Source: Hemicentrotus pulcherrimus
Lineage: Eukaryota; Echinodermata; Echinoidea; Camarodonta; Strongylocentrotidae
Assembly: GCA_003118195.1 (NCBI GenBank)
Contig: BEXV01000053.1
Location: 331,644 to 349,487, forward strand
Reading direction: 5' to 3'
Length of the DNA: 17,844 nucleotides
Position numbers and translations under genes: made by a program. Shown one piece after another: positions 1 through 13,100 of this stretch; position 1 is the stretch's first letter, and every line of letters begins with the position of its first letter. The notes under the pieces are model-generated. The model saw nothing but the letters and a program-made list of their open reading frames with translations, did no database searches and was not told the origin of the DNA.

Positions 1-2
1 AT

Positions 3-185
3 GGTCATACGTTTTATGCTGCGCAAAGATTCAATCAGTTTAATCTTGGCCATCACAAGAAGTGGGTTATTGATGTAGACAAATGCTCATGTACCCTTTA
101 CAACTCTTTTCATGTTTTTTATTACCAAAGAAGAAAAAAAGCCAGTCACAATCAAAAGTGTCTGACAGTGAAGTCTAGCAAGTAA
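3..185 (+). CDS. possible C-terminal fragment of a plus-strand frame cut by the window edge
   Basis: An open frame of 60 codons runs from the window edge to TAA at 183-185, beginning GHTFYAAQRFNQFNLGHHKK and continuing WVIDVDKCSCTLYNSF. The W-VIDVDKCSC spacing is faintly like the start of a SWIM-type zinc-binding motif, but the downstream CxH is not evident. If real it would be the end of a convergent neighbouring gene or of a mobile element. It could equally be a chance open stretch. Confidence 0.2.
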   Translation, partial: GHTFYAAQRFNQFNLGHHKKWVIDVDKCSCTLYNSFHVFYYQRRKKASHNQKCLTVKSSK

Positions 186-1079
186 ACCGGTTTCCTTGCA
201 TAATTTGAATATGAGGACACTCCTAACGTTTAATTTTCACAGATAGGACATACATGATATATTCATAATTCCTGCAAAGTTCTACAGCATTTGAGGTTGG
301 CTGCAAAAGGGACATAGTACCTTTAATATGCAGAGTGAATATACCACCTACAGGTGCACATGTATATTACACAAGCTAATCTACACCGGACTATATGGGA
401 TGATGTTAAAAAGTGTAACACTTGTCCTAGTTTTGATCTATGAAAGGTCACAGAAAACGCCTCTAAGTATAGGAGCAGGACCTATACTACTATTTTTTTC
501 AACTGTATCATGCGATTATCTAAGATTCTTTACAATCCTGAAAACTATTTCAAATGCCTTTCCTTATAGTTATGATCAGTCTATTGTAGTTTTAAAAGGA
601 CAGGCTAATTCATTTTCAGACGACTATTTGTTAAATACTAAAGAACTGCTGTCATCTGAGGCTACACATAGTGAGGAGGTTATTGGCCTTGTTTACAATA
701 TCCGAAGAGGTTTTTTTTCACCAAATACTGGATATTTTTTTTTCTTTTTCCATATGACATATTGAATGCAGAAACGTAATGATGGCAGCACTATTTGCTC
801 AATATTAATATGTCCCTCTATTATGATAAAGTATTTTGTATAAACATATAATTCTAATAAAGAAGTATGGCAGCATTAAACCATCATCATCACCAATAAA
901 ATTAATCTGCATCTGAATCTTAATTGAATACCTTTGTATACAAGTAATATTAAATATATCACATTCTACATGAGTGAAGCACATCAATTCCACCAATCCA
1001 CCAATGTACTAGGCGTGAAAAAAAGGATTGAAGTTGCCTTGTGAGATAAGCATTATGTGATGTTGATGAGCTGCTGATT
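186..1079. other. 3' flank / possible 3' UTR of CTC1, no gene recognised
   Basis: An AT-rich stretch following the probable CTC1 stop in sense direction. The nearest variant polyadenylation hexamer on the minus strand is ATTAAA (plus 322-327), and an AATAAA is at plus 118-123. Both are far from the stop and unproven. A plus-strand frame at 328-765 has no recognisable domain and ends in a poly-Phe run, so I do not call it a gene. Confidence 0.4.
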
Positions 1080-1165
1080 TCATCTGGAGACCTCCTCACA
1101 GCAGAGTACCAGACCAGCAGGCCAGGCAGACTTCTCACTCTCAGGTGATACATCCTTGGTAGATT
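1080..1165 (-). CDS. CTC1: CTC1 window exon 19, probable terminal exon
   Basis: An 86-base segment with AG acceptor (CATCCAG) in the required phase, encoding ESTKDVSPESEKSAWPAG then LVLCCEEVSR and a TGA stop at 1080-1082. It fits the frame left by exon 18, and LVLCCEEV could match the final RLSCLSIRE-type strand of vertebrates. A second open frame covers 959-1153 but does not join in phase. A different last exon further left cannot be excluded. Confidence 0.55.
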
Positions 1166-4100
1166 CTGGATGAGAAAATTAAATTAAATTAAATACAAAT
1201 CATTTATTTAAAATGCATAGATAACTGATTTAATTTGCTAAAAACAAATAGGGTTCACAGATGAGCATAAATTAAAAAGTACATTCAGTGCATACTTCTA
1301 TGATAATATCAACACATCTTTAAAACCCATGGGTAGAATTTATGCTTGCCTGGCATAGCAACAAGTAATGTATGCCACCTGCATTCTGACTTCTGAATAA
1401 CAATGGCCCTGTATTGCAGGTTAATACAACCATGCATCGACAAGAAGAGTACATAGGCATGCAACACCTGACTGGTATTAACAGCAATGCTGATTTTAGA
1501 GAAAGGAAAGACTCACCTCTGAACCTTCTAGTCTTGAACCACAGTGAGTGCTGTATACAGTAATGGTGACACAGCTTAGATACAGCTAAGGCAAGCCTGG
1601 ATTGCCTAGGACCGGAGCCAGAGGCTGCCTCCCAGTCATACTATAGAGGTAAGGAATACATGTATTAGGGAAAGATCAGAAGATAAATAAGAAATAAAGA
1701 GAAGAACGATAATGTTAACAACTGTGCTTATAATTTGATCCAACAATATCCATACTTTGCAGTCCATTTGCTTGATTCTCTGAGAACAGCTTGGTGCTCG
1801 TAAAACATGATTTACATCATTGGTATTGTCAGTCAAAGCAATTATAATGAAGCCTCAACAATTTTAATTATTCATCGCGAGTGTCCATTACAGAAAGCCT
1901 GCATACATTTATCTTGAAGAGCTATCAAGAAATGGGGTTTTATCGGTACATGATTTTAAGCATTGCCATCTGATATCAATGTTTGAATTTTCTTAAAGGC
2001 ATCGTTTAACAATGTTAAATCTGAGATGCATGGCCCTATGTGTTATCGGTGTCTGTGATATGGTGTAATATTGAAGCCCTAAAAAATTGCGCTTCAAAAT
2101 GATTATGAAGTGCCTCAAAAAAGTAAAAATCTCTGAGTGACTACTCATTAACCCAATAAACTGTAGTGTTATAAAAATGGTTAGGAAAACAAGGAATGAA
2201 ATTTCAATTTCCAATCATAAATATCTTGATAATCAGACAGTCGATCGGCTTGTAAAATGTCGTGGGATTCCTGACTGACCTAAACGTTAATAATTATGAT
2301 TGAAGCATGAGCTAAAACCAGGATTTTGTTTCAGAATCAGAGGCAATGTTACCGGGTCCTTTTAAAGTCAGTGTTTATGAACGTACCTCTTCCTTTCTTC
2401 CCTTAGCCCACTTGTGATAGACCAGTTCCTTGTTAGGTCCTGAACAGCAGTCCTCTAACATGGTCCATTCCCTTGGGGTTAGACCCAATGCAGCAGAAAG
2501 TACATTAGGTTGGTTACTCCATATCAAACATTCTCCTGTACCATCATCTACTGCTACCCTAGCAATATAGAAGAAGGGAATTTGATAAATTCTTATTTGT
2601 GGAAGCTGATACTACATTAATGTAAATATTATTGATTATCTTTTTTATTCTTCACCTTCCTTTGCATTTATTATGTCCGTCTTTTTCTCAACTTCTCTCC
2701 TCTCCCCTCCCCATCTCTCCCTCTCTTCTCTTCTCTCTCTCTCTTTTCATCTTTCTCTCCCTCTCTCTCTCTACCTCTCTTCCTCTCACTGTCTCTTTTT
2801 TTCTTACCTCTCTATTTCTCTCTTCTCCCTCTCCCTCTCTCTCTCTCTCTTAATTTGCTTACAAAGTTCTCATAATCTTAACTATTACAGAGTCATTATT
2901 TAACACAAAAAACTTTTGAAGAAAGTTAAATACTTTATAGCATTCTTGAATATAATGAACTTTTGTTTATTTTATGTCAGTTGACAATAATAAGCAGTGT
3001 ATAAAAATGAGATCAACTTACAGAATTTGAGTGATTATCTTGCCGCCCTGTCTTCCTGTGTTGGGACACTTGCAATCATTTCTACCACAATGGTTACATA
3101 TCCATCTGATGAAAAAAAAATTGTTGACACATGGTCAATATGGTATATTTATAGGGTAGTATTCACAATTTGTCTGCACTTGCATGCTAACAATCTTGAC
3201 AGTACCTATCTCCCACTTTTAGAAGAAAACTAGTTGCAGCACACAACTAATAGGGGGTATACTTTCCAAGCTTCTAGTCAACATTTTGTTCTCTAAATTC
3301 AAACTGTTTGAATTTAAGTTTATGATCACACAATAAGACCATTAGCAGCATAATCACTGAAATAGATGTCTTAAATGGGCACCATGTTCGTTTCCATAGT
3401 ACAATCATTGCATTTATGATTTAAATCATTGGTAATCCAACGTTCTCTCCAGTGCAATAGATCTTTTTTTTTATTATTTGGTCTGTGATATAGGGTTTCA
3501 GGTTAGGTGTTTAGTTGGGGCTAGGTTTAGGTGTAGTGTTTGGTGCATGGCTGAATTTAGGAATTTGGTTAAGTAAAAATGAACTGCAGAGCAACTGTCA
3601 TAGGAGCACGTGTCATACAACTAAAGCATCATCCTCATTATAAAACAAACACACTAACAACATTAGTCCCACCATTCGAAGAGCAAAACAGATTTAGAGT
3701 CAAACCTGATCTAGTGACCACCTGTCTACAAAGACCACATTTTTTGTTTCCCATGAAAAACATTTCTCATTGAAACATGTACTATAGGCACCTATCAACA
3801 AAGAACACCTGCTTATAAAGACCACTTTTCTTGTTTCCCTTGGGTGGTCTTTATAGACAGGTTTCTTCACTGTACCTTAAAACCAGTTTAGTAACGAGAG
3901 TGATATGAGCGTAGATCCAGCTGAAAGTAGTAGAATCCTTGGTTGTATCCTGTATCATATGATACAGGAATGATCTCTGTCTCATTGTAGGTAGACTTCT
4001 AGTTTGGTGAGAGCTATGATAAGTATCTGGGCTAGAAGCACTACAGAACAGAAGAAAAATGAAACAATGAACAATGCTACCAATACAGATTAATGAAACA

Positions 4101-7100
4101 ATATATCTATTGTTCTGTCAAAATCGATTGTAACTATTTCCTATTCACTTAAGTTGAAGATGAGTTTATGCTACGGTCACAAAGGTTCGTACAAACGATG
4201 ATTTCGTACAAATCTCCCTGTTTTTCCATTGTCTTCCCGAATTTCCATTGTCTGCAAATTGTTCGTAGCAGTTTGTAATGGTATTTGTGACCGAGGCGTT
4301 AGACAAACACACAGAAGCCTTAATATTGTCTATAAACATGTTAAAAGAAATCAATCAAATCTCATAATCTTCCTGACAATAAAAGTTTATCTGAATAATT
4401 TCAAATAATAAATTGTGTTTAAAATGATTTCTTATTAAAAAAAAATGCAATGACTATAACTCATGGTTGAAAAGTGCCTCATATAGTATCTTTTTGAATC
4501 ACTGCATATTCATGATCATTTTTACAAACTCAAAAACTGAACTCTTACATTTCTTTGAAGCTCTTGGTGCAGAAAATATCCATTTGGATAGAGGTCAAAG
4601 GTCCAATGTCATAGGTCACAGCAATTCCTGGATCTACTTTCTTGAAACAGTTCCTTTAATAAAAAATGAAAAAATAAAAATACCAAAAAATAATTTTAAA
4701 AAACAGTATACATGTATGAAGTGTTTTTGCCATGCATTGGCAGTGGCTTAGAAGATAATCCTATTTTTTTCATCCAACCGTAATGTATACCAGTTAGGCA
4801 AAACATGATGACTTTGGCGTAATAAAGATCTCTAATTAGTCCATACCTGATAGATAGAGTAGTTCCAGGCAGTAGTCCAAGCGTATCATCATGTATGTGT
4901 GTTGGTACAGACACAATGAAAGTGGTTTGGGTACTGATGTCATCTATCTCTAGCTCAATGGACGAACTCTGCCCAGTGACCTGCTCTTTGCTGGTATGAG
5001 GCTCTGTAAGGTGGATTAATACATGGTATAAAGGTACATTCACTAGAAAATAAATTACATGATTGAAGATTCAGATCCCTTGGGTTAGAATTAAGTTCAG
5101 TGCAGTTTTGGGTCCAGGATTGAAACTAGTAATTACTTTTGTGTTACATTTGCCAGAGCATATTTTGTATTATTAGAATTCTTATAAATATATAGTTTAC
5201 ACATTATCTTGAATTTTTGTATTTAACACGAATCGCTAGAAGTCACTCACCTTCAATGGATGACTCTGTGACTGTTTTCCTTGTGATCAGACCAGATATA
5301 GATGATAAGATATGATGATGTCTACAAGGAGAAGAAAACACATGGAAAGTTGACTCTTATTGTCTATTCCAACTCTTGGTTCAAAATTCTTAAAGCTAAA
5401 CTTTAGTACTGGTAATGCGATTGCATTGTGAAAGAAAAGGTGCCAGGATCAGAAACAGTTGATCATGTAGCATGTAAGTATTGGTGTGCACTGCAAGGGT
5501 CTGGAGTCATCAAACTCATAATAAATTTTACCGAGTCTTGGTAAAGTAACAAGCACTGTACACAGAAAGCTATATGTGGGACAACACACATGGTGTTGGG
5601 GTTGGTACTACCTTGATTTCCTTGTCTTTCTATGCTCATTACTCAGCCAGTATACATTTTCTTCGAAAATTGTGTGGCACATGTTATTTATCTGTAATCT
5701 TGAACATTCAGTGTAAGTTTTGTTTGATTCTGTGAAAATTAATTTTCTTTTTTTACCAGTACTGGAGTTTATCTTTAATGTAACTGGCATTGCATTAAAT
5801 GCTGTGTTGACAAAACAATGCCCTTGGGAGGATTAAGAGAGGACGATATTCCATCTATTGTTAAGCCATCTCTGACTTTTACAGTGCATATCCTAATAAA
5901 GGAAAATAGTCATGCGCCTTCATGATATTCCATAACATTTGATCTATAAAACATGATAAGAAGGAACAAAAAAGCAAGACATTCATTATACTGGACAACA
6001 TAAATATTCATATGGCTTTTTGTTTTCTTCAATGAAAAGATAAGATATATACCTTTGCTTTCCCTTGTTTGGCTGACATGATTCAGATGATGAAGTTGTA
6101 GTCATTGCCTGAAGCAAATTCTGAGGTGCAGAATCCTAGAAAATGAAGAAAAAAAAATCCAATGGCTATAAATTACAATGGTGAAGTTCCATATACCCAA
6201 GCTTCTTGCAAGAACTTTGTTGTATTCCTTGGTAAATAATTGTTGAAGTTGACCTCAATTCCTGCCACTCTCAATCATTTAAACCCTTTTCTTTTCCATA
6301 CTGTCACAAACATATCCATTCTATATTATCCTATTCTCTGAACACTCAATATAGACTTGTACATCCTGAAATGTAAATTTTAACAAAGATTTTTTTTCTC
6401 GGATGAACAGACAGCAAGACAAATTCTAGTCTGCCCCTAACAAGTAGCTACTACATAGAACAATGAACTCCTAGATATTTGGAAGCATTAAATCAAAAAT
6501 ATAGATGATAATATTCTAAACTTTAGCTCACATGTAACGCCTGTAGCTGTGAAAAGGCTGTGATGATGTAAACAGGCTGCGTCATTCCTTTCTTGGATAA
6601 CTTCATCACTGACGGCACAACATGATTCTATATACAAACAAGAACAAAAACAAGATAGGTACCGGTAATTGTTTCAATACTTATCAACAAAACTCTGAAA
6701 GTACAAAGCCTATGATAGTACTACTGATACGCATAATACTAGTACATGTAGTATATAAACTCCAAAACTGTCTTTCTAGATGAACTGAACCACATTGCAT
6801 GACTGTTGCTGGTGTCAAGCAGAACTGTTCACATGCATGTATATATGTACTTAGTTTTATGTCTTTACTTAAGAAACAAATATTGTTAAAAATGACCTCC
6901 CATTTTAGATTGCATAATTTACAAGTAACTAAAGAATTCTGTTTTTTTTTTAATTTGCCTTAAAATTACATTTTTAAGTTTATGATCTACATGTAGTAAC
7001 CATTGTTCAAATACATAAATGAAGCCTTTACACTAAAGAATTACAAAACATTCACCTGCATGTCTTCATCCTTGCAATCCATTTGGTACATCTGTCCTTC

Positions 7101-10100
7101 TCTCAGAAAGTTATACCACCTGACGGCATAACCATGGAAACACAGTAGAGCTGCTCTACCATCATCTACCCTCTCCTGCTGCTTCCCAACTCTCTCATCC
7201 ACACCCATCTCTCCATCTCCCTCCCCTTCTCCTTGTCTTGGGACCACATCTTTCTTGGCCCTCTTAGGATGGTTGGAGTCCAGGATGAGGACGTCACAGT
7301 AGAAAGAGGGCGTGGCTGACCCCGCCCTGCTCTCATCTCTCTGCTCCCGATGGAGAAGCTGTCTTCTACTTCTCAGCAGGAATTTTTCGGAGATGATAGA
7401 TTCTGGAAGTGATCCTTCTGCATAATAACATAGCGATATAAAACCCATGGATATGTAGCTACATGTATTTCACTGCCTTGGGGAAAAATAATCATTGAAG
7501 TGCTGCACATAAATCCTCATTAATCAATGCTCATTAACCCTATCTATTTAGATTCTACAATGAAAAGCTTGCCAATACCTAATTTATTGTTTATTAAACT
7601 TTTTAGATTACTCTCTGGAGACATTGTTTGAGAAATATTAGAGGTTTTTTAAGGATTCAATGGTTCCATACTCATCATTTCCCATAAAAAATTCTTATAA
7701 CATTAAATATATCACAAACTATTTGGAACAAAATTATATTTTGAAATATTACCATTAACACTTCTTTTTCTTTTTCTTCATAGTACCACATATACCTGAC
7801 TTTGATGACCTCCTTTTTCTCCTTCTAGGTCTAATGCCCACTGGTGATGCTGCCCTCTCTGTTCCACGATAAAGACATACAGCCTTTCTTAGAATGAACA
7901 TCACATAAACATTGACATTTGACCTTGAAGTGTCCTTGACATGTCCTTCAATATCCATCTCAGATTCACTCTTATCTATATTCCAATTGTGAGAGTTTGA
8001 GGAAGTCCTGCTCTCCCGAATCACTACAAAGTCATTGATTCTGAGCAGATGATTGAGGCAAGGCTGGGGAAAGCAACTGCTGGTTGAAGATCTTGGTTCC
8101 TGGTCAGTTATCTCTGTTTTGTTTCCCCTGTTAGATTCATTTTTACAAGATATGGTGTTTTCTTTTTGAGGCAAGATTTTGGCAAGAATACATGGAATAG
8201 ATCCAGTAGCATCTGAGAGAAATAGTCTTCCATCTGTTCCTTTACAACATAGTTTAGCAACTAGAACCTGAAAGATAACCAAGAACATTTCAAAATCTAC
8301 ATATTTTCTGAAAACTTTCAGTGTAAGTTATGCTTATCCAAAAATTGCTTTATGTGACCCAGCTCGAAAACAGAAAATTGTAGAGGAAAACCAAATTGTT
8401 ACATACTATCTATGCCTTTTAAACACTTGAAATTATAATTTCTCTCTTTTTAAGTAAATAAAAGCTATTTTCCTATTGCTAATCATATGTTCTACGATAC
8501 AAGCATATGGCATTTCTAATCTGTTCTTACCATGGATGTTGGCATGTCACATGATCTCAACATACTACACGTCCAGCCTGACTGGTTGAGTGATGTTATA
8601 TGACTACTTCCATCAGCAGGGGGAGACTCAAAGCAGTCTGCTATTTCTGTTAATTTGGGGAAGGTACATGGCCCAGTCTGAGAAAAAGAGTGAAATATAG
8701 ATATAAAAGCAAGTAATATCAACCATACCTAACCCTTGCATTGAATATACCTGTACATAACACACATTAAGCATCACCAATAGCATCATGTATCATGTAT
8801 GGTACAAATAGCTGTGACATTTTTGCTACCGTTCAGCTCTTCTGCAATACAATCATCCAGAAACTATGTTGTAATGTCTGAATATGACAACAGATTAAAC
8901 CAAAGCTACTTTTAAAGTTTATTTCAATCACAAAAGCTTTAGAGCTGGTAGATAATTGCATTTCATTTGGAATATATGTAATGACACCTAGAAACAAACC
9001 TTTGGAATATCATTACTGGGCTGGGAGAAGAAGCAAGCTGTATCATGAGATAAGAAGTCCTCATAGGGATTTCTTTTCCTTTCTTTGATAATTGGCAGTT
9101 CATTTGAGGTCATCTTGGTGGTCAGTAGCTGGACTAAAACTGGAAGCATCTCCTTCAATCTGTAAAAAAGAATAAAAATGTGTTTATTGTATGCATATTT
9201 CAAGGAATAGCAACTCTTTCAAGGTTTAAGATTTAGTGAAAACTTTTTACTAGGTAAATCTGTAGGACCACAAATATAATTAAATTTCTTTGAAATCCAT
9301 CTTAAACCCTTTCAATAAAAGTGAAATGAAAATTTATCATATTCCTCAAACTACTACATTTTCTCATGAAAACAAAGAGACTTTACTTACCGTATTTGCC
9401 GGTGTAAACGCCGCAGTATTTTCGGGAGAGAAAAAATCAAAAAGTCGGGTGCGGCGTATGCGGCGAAAGAGTAAAAAACAAAAAAAAAAAACAAAGTCAA
9501 AACCAGCACAAATTTGCAGATATGGGACTACGAAAAGTACAATAACTATACCACTATGGTACAGGACGTTTCGACACATCTAACCGACAATTTTATCTTG
9601 CATTGTTGACATGAAGACGAAAATAAACCTCCATAAAACAACATCTGCCGATAGATCTTGATCTAATTTTGTGCCAATGCATTGCAAAAGTAAAAGAAGG
9701 GCCAGTTTAACGGAGCTGCCGCGAAGCATCCAGCACGCGAAGTCGCCATTTTCAATCCATTTCAATTTATATATCACAGAAAACTGCATGATATTGTATC
9801 AGTGCTTGATGGCCGAGCGGTCTAAGGCGTTGACTTTAGTCACATCGCCATCGGGGGTGCAAGAGATCGAATCCCGCCTGTGACAAAAAATTATTATTAT
9901 TATTTTTTTTGTTCTTTTTTTTTTTTTAAAGGTCAAAATCGGGGGTGCGGCCTACACGAGGGTGCAGTGTTATCGCCAGCAAATACGGTACTTGGAATAT
10001 AAGCTCATTTAATCAATGGGGTAATTTCTTATTTAACGCTCATTGCATCAAACTTTCTGTCCAATAAATACCTTTATGAACTATCATAAATTTCCACAAA

Positions 10101-13100
10101 GTACCAAATAATCGAGGAGCCTGTCCTGTATCTTGCTAAGTGTTAAGAGCATGCAAAAATGAAGAGCAGTATGGTAACATAATGTAGATAGCTACTATTT
10201 CGAATGGAAATTTCATTATTGACACATAAAGTATGTGTAAATGTAAATATGTCATAAGATACACATCTATAAAACTACTTACTACTTACTTCAAAATGTC
10301 AGGAACTAGTTTCTGAAGCAATGTTGGGATTGCCTGGTGCTGTAACCATTCCAGAACTGTTAGGCTTGGAAACAACTTTCCACACAGCGGTAAAAGAACC
10401 CTCTGAACATGGCTACTTTTCTCCTGAAAGATAAAATGTGATTTTATCGTGATCAAATGGAGTAAATCACTATTTTGGCTTTCACGTTTCATACCATCTT
10501 TACCCACTGCTCCCAGGTTGTCTAAACTTGATGTGTGGGATCATTCTTTAATCAAATTGTTGACAAATATATTTCCTGTTACACAATGGAATGTATTGTA
10601 ATGCATTAGGTCTACGTTATTTGGTAAAGTATTTGAAAATAAATTATCAGTAATATTACAAGTATTACATACTCTGCAGTACAGTCTTATAAACTCTTAT
10701 TTTTTTAAACTAAACTTTTTAACACAAAAGACACTACATTTTTGACAAAATGGTAAATTTTGACCATTCTCAAAACAAACCAAGGAGCAACAATAACAAT
10801 GCATTATAATAAACATATAAATCAGTTTGCATTGTATTTGCCACATACCTTGGTTGGTTGCTTGTGCTTTAATTCCCCCTCTATCTTGATTGATGTTCTC
10901 ATGCAACAAACAATATTCTCACAATCCCTGACTGTCTCACTCTCTCTGTCGGATGCATGGATCCTATGAGCATTGTGAATAGTGACCTCTGACCCCAAAG
11001 GAATGCTGGGAAGGTGTGACTTCCCATCATACTGGTAGGTCAGATAAAGTCTGCAAAGAAAGTTCATAAACACCCATTGAGTTCAAGTAGTTTTCACATA
11101 TTCGAGGTCTATCATAAGTAAGATCCTAAACAGAATGGATATTAGATAAAGTTTTGATATCATCATATCTCCTAGTAAATATATAAAGTGAAACTGAATT
11201 TAAAAACCAAAAAAGTCCACAAAATGAATATGTAAAAAACAATTTAATGCATAAAGATCTGGATAAAAGTGTTTGCAGAACTCGTCTATAATTTATGAAA
11301 TAAAACAAATGTAAGTACTCTTCAGTGTACATGTAATAAAACTGCAATAATAAATAAGTTTCGAAAATAATATCGCTAGTGATATTCGTTTGTCTCACAA
11401 TGTGGTCAATAAGGAATCTAAATGAAACACAACGTTTTGTGCGCTACTGCAACACTTGCTTACATTAGTTTTTATCACCTGACGAAGTGTTGCAGTAGCG
11501 CACAAAACGTTGTGTTTCTTTTAGATTCCTTATTGACCAAATTGCGAGACAAACGAATATCACTAGCGATATTATTTTCGATACTACATCCGCAATGAGT
11601 AATATATTTAGCATTAATAAATAAGTTGATTTGAAATACCTACATGTATATTTCAATGGAGAAAAAAAAATTAAATTAAAATTTAGCAGAATTATCTTAG
11701 CAATGGGTACAATTTCAAATCATACAAACAATTAAACTGGGTGATTTGGGACACTTTTGGCAGGTACATGTAATAATATTTCTGTCAATCTATTAGTCAT
11801 ATTGAGATGAACTGTTTTATATAACATAAAGAATATTTATGTACCTGTTGTTGGAACTGAGCTCATAAATCCCCAGTGTCTGGTCAATGCACTTGGTAAG
11901 TGTCCCCTAATATAAAAAGAAATGATATCTAATCAAGATGTTGAAGTATAAATCAATGTACAGTGATTACTAAGTTTAAAATCATTACAAAATCATTATA
12001 AAAATGTGTAAACTCATTCTTCAAAACATAAACTAATAAAGATACAGAATACAAGGAAAGATAACACTGATCTAATGACCCATATTTGTATACATACATA
12101 TGTGTTATCAAAGATATAATGAAGCCTCAATATATTGTACTATAAGATTCACATATAAGTTAAATGCTGATATTTTTATCACTTTATATTTACCACCAAT
12201 CATTATAAATAATATCACCCAAAGTGGACAAAATGATATTCCCTTTGGATACTTTATCTACCTTTCACATAAAATGCAATTGAAAATGACCTTTTTAGAT
12301 CTTTAGACTTACCTGGCATGTAGGAATGTCTGTTTCCATGGTGATGTCATCTTTATTACAAGGAGTGATTTTTGAGAAAGCAGACAAAAGCAAGATCTTT
12401 CTGGGTATGTCAGTTCCCTATGATGATAATGAGAAATTTTGAAAAAGTGATTCTCAGTACATCAATCCAAATTTTATATTTTGAAACCAAAATTTTACAC
12501 ATACAGCTAGGGCTACACATCAGATAGCAAAGGTTTTACGCTGAAATAAGTATCAATTTAACAAGAAAAGTTATTATGACTGTCTTTATAATTGAACATT
12601 TACATTTGATCCCCAATATTACATTCACTTTACTTTTCACTGATTTTTCAATTTTTTGTTAAGCAAAAGGGTGAGATAAAATTTGTTACTTCAATATTCA
12701 ACCGTTAACATACAGGGGCTTGAATCTGAATTGGGGCTTGAATCTGAATTGAAACTATAATTTTCACTTTCTGTTATTCATACTTCTACCTAAAACGACT
12801 AATGCAAAATATTTTGTACATCAAACTTGTTGGCATATAAATCTTCATTGCACTACTGTGTCTTTCTTAACTGTTCAGTTTCATAAATGACATCATTTGC
12901 TATCTAACTAAGATGTTGACGTATAAAAACACTACACAGCGAGTACCTTGGTGATAGTAGTTGGAGTCCCATTATGAATGTCATAGAATGATCCAACATG
13001 AATACCACTGTAGAATGATGTGGCTTCGTCTCCCTGTATAGAGGACAAAAAACATTATTTCATCTTTAATAAATATCAAGAAATAATCACATTTTGGGTG

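Larger units (their letters stand above)
3106..4548 (-). other. CTC1 intron with small repeats
   Basis: The largest intron left of the tRNA-bearing element. It holds the G-rich stretch, the two small inverted-repeat elements and the palindrome listed separately. The remainder (3106-3490, 4303-4548) shows nothing recognisable, and the phases of exons 15 and 16 leave no need for another exon. Confidence 0.55.
9160..10289 (-). other. CTC1 intron hosting the tRNA-bearing element
   Basis: Outside 9390-9988 the intron is AT-rich and shows nothing recognisable. Exons 6 and 7 join in phase across it (Lys codon split AA|A). Confidence 0.55.

Noticed and set aside
328..765. 145-codon plus-strand open frame
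   Set aside because: No recognisable domain, ends in a homopolymer-coded poly-Phe run, and amino-acid make-up is what AT-rich non-coding DNA gives.
2632..2903. Two overlapping plus-strand Ser/Leu/Phe-rich frames
   Set aside because: They are translations of the (CT)n low-complexity tract.
4467..4751. 94-codon plus-strand frame
   Set aside because: It lies antisense to CTC1 window exon 15, whose splice phases and sequence are well supported.
9290..9583. 97-codon Lys/Arg-rich plus-strand frame
   Set aside because: It starts in the CTC1 intron, crosses the left inverted end of the 599-bp element, and is rich in A-run lysines with no domain.
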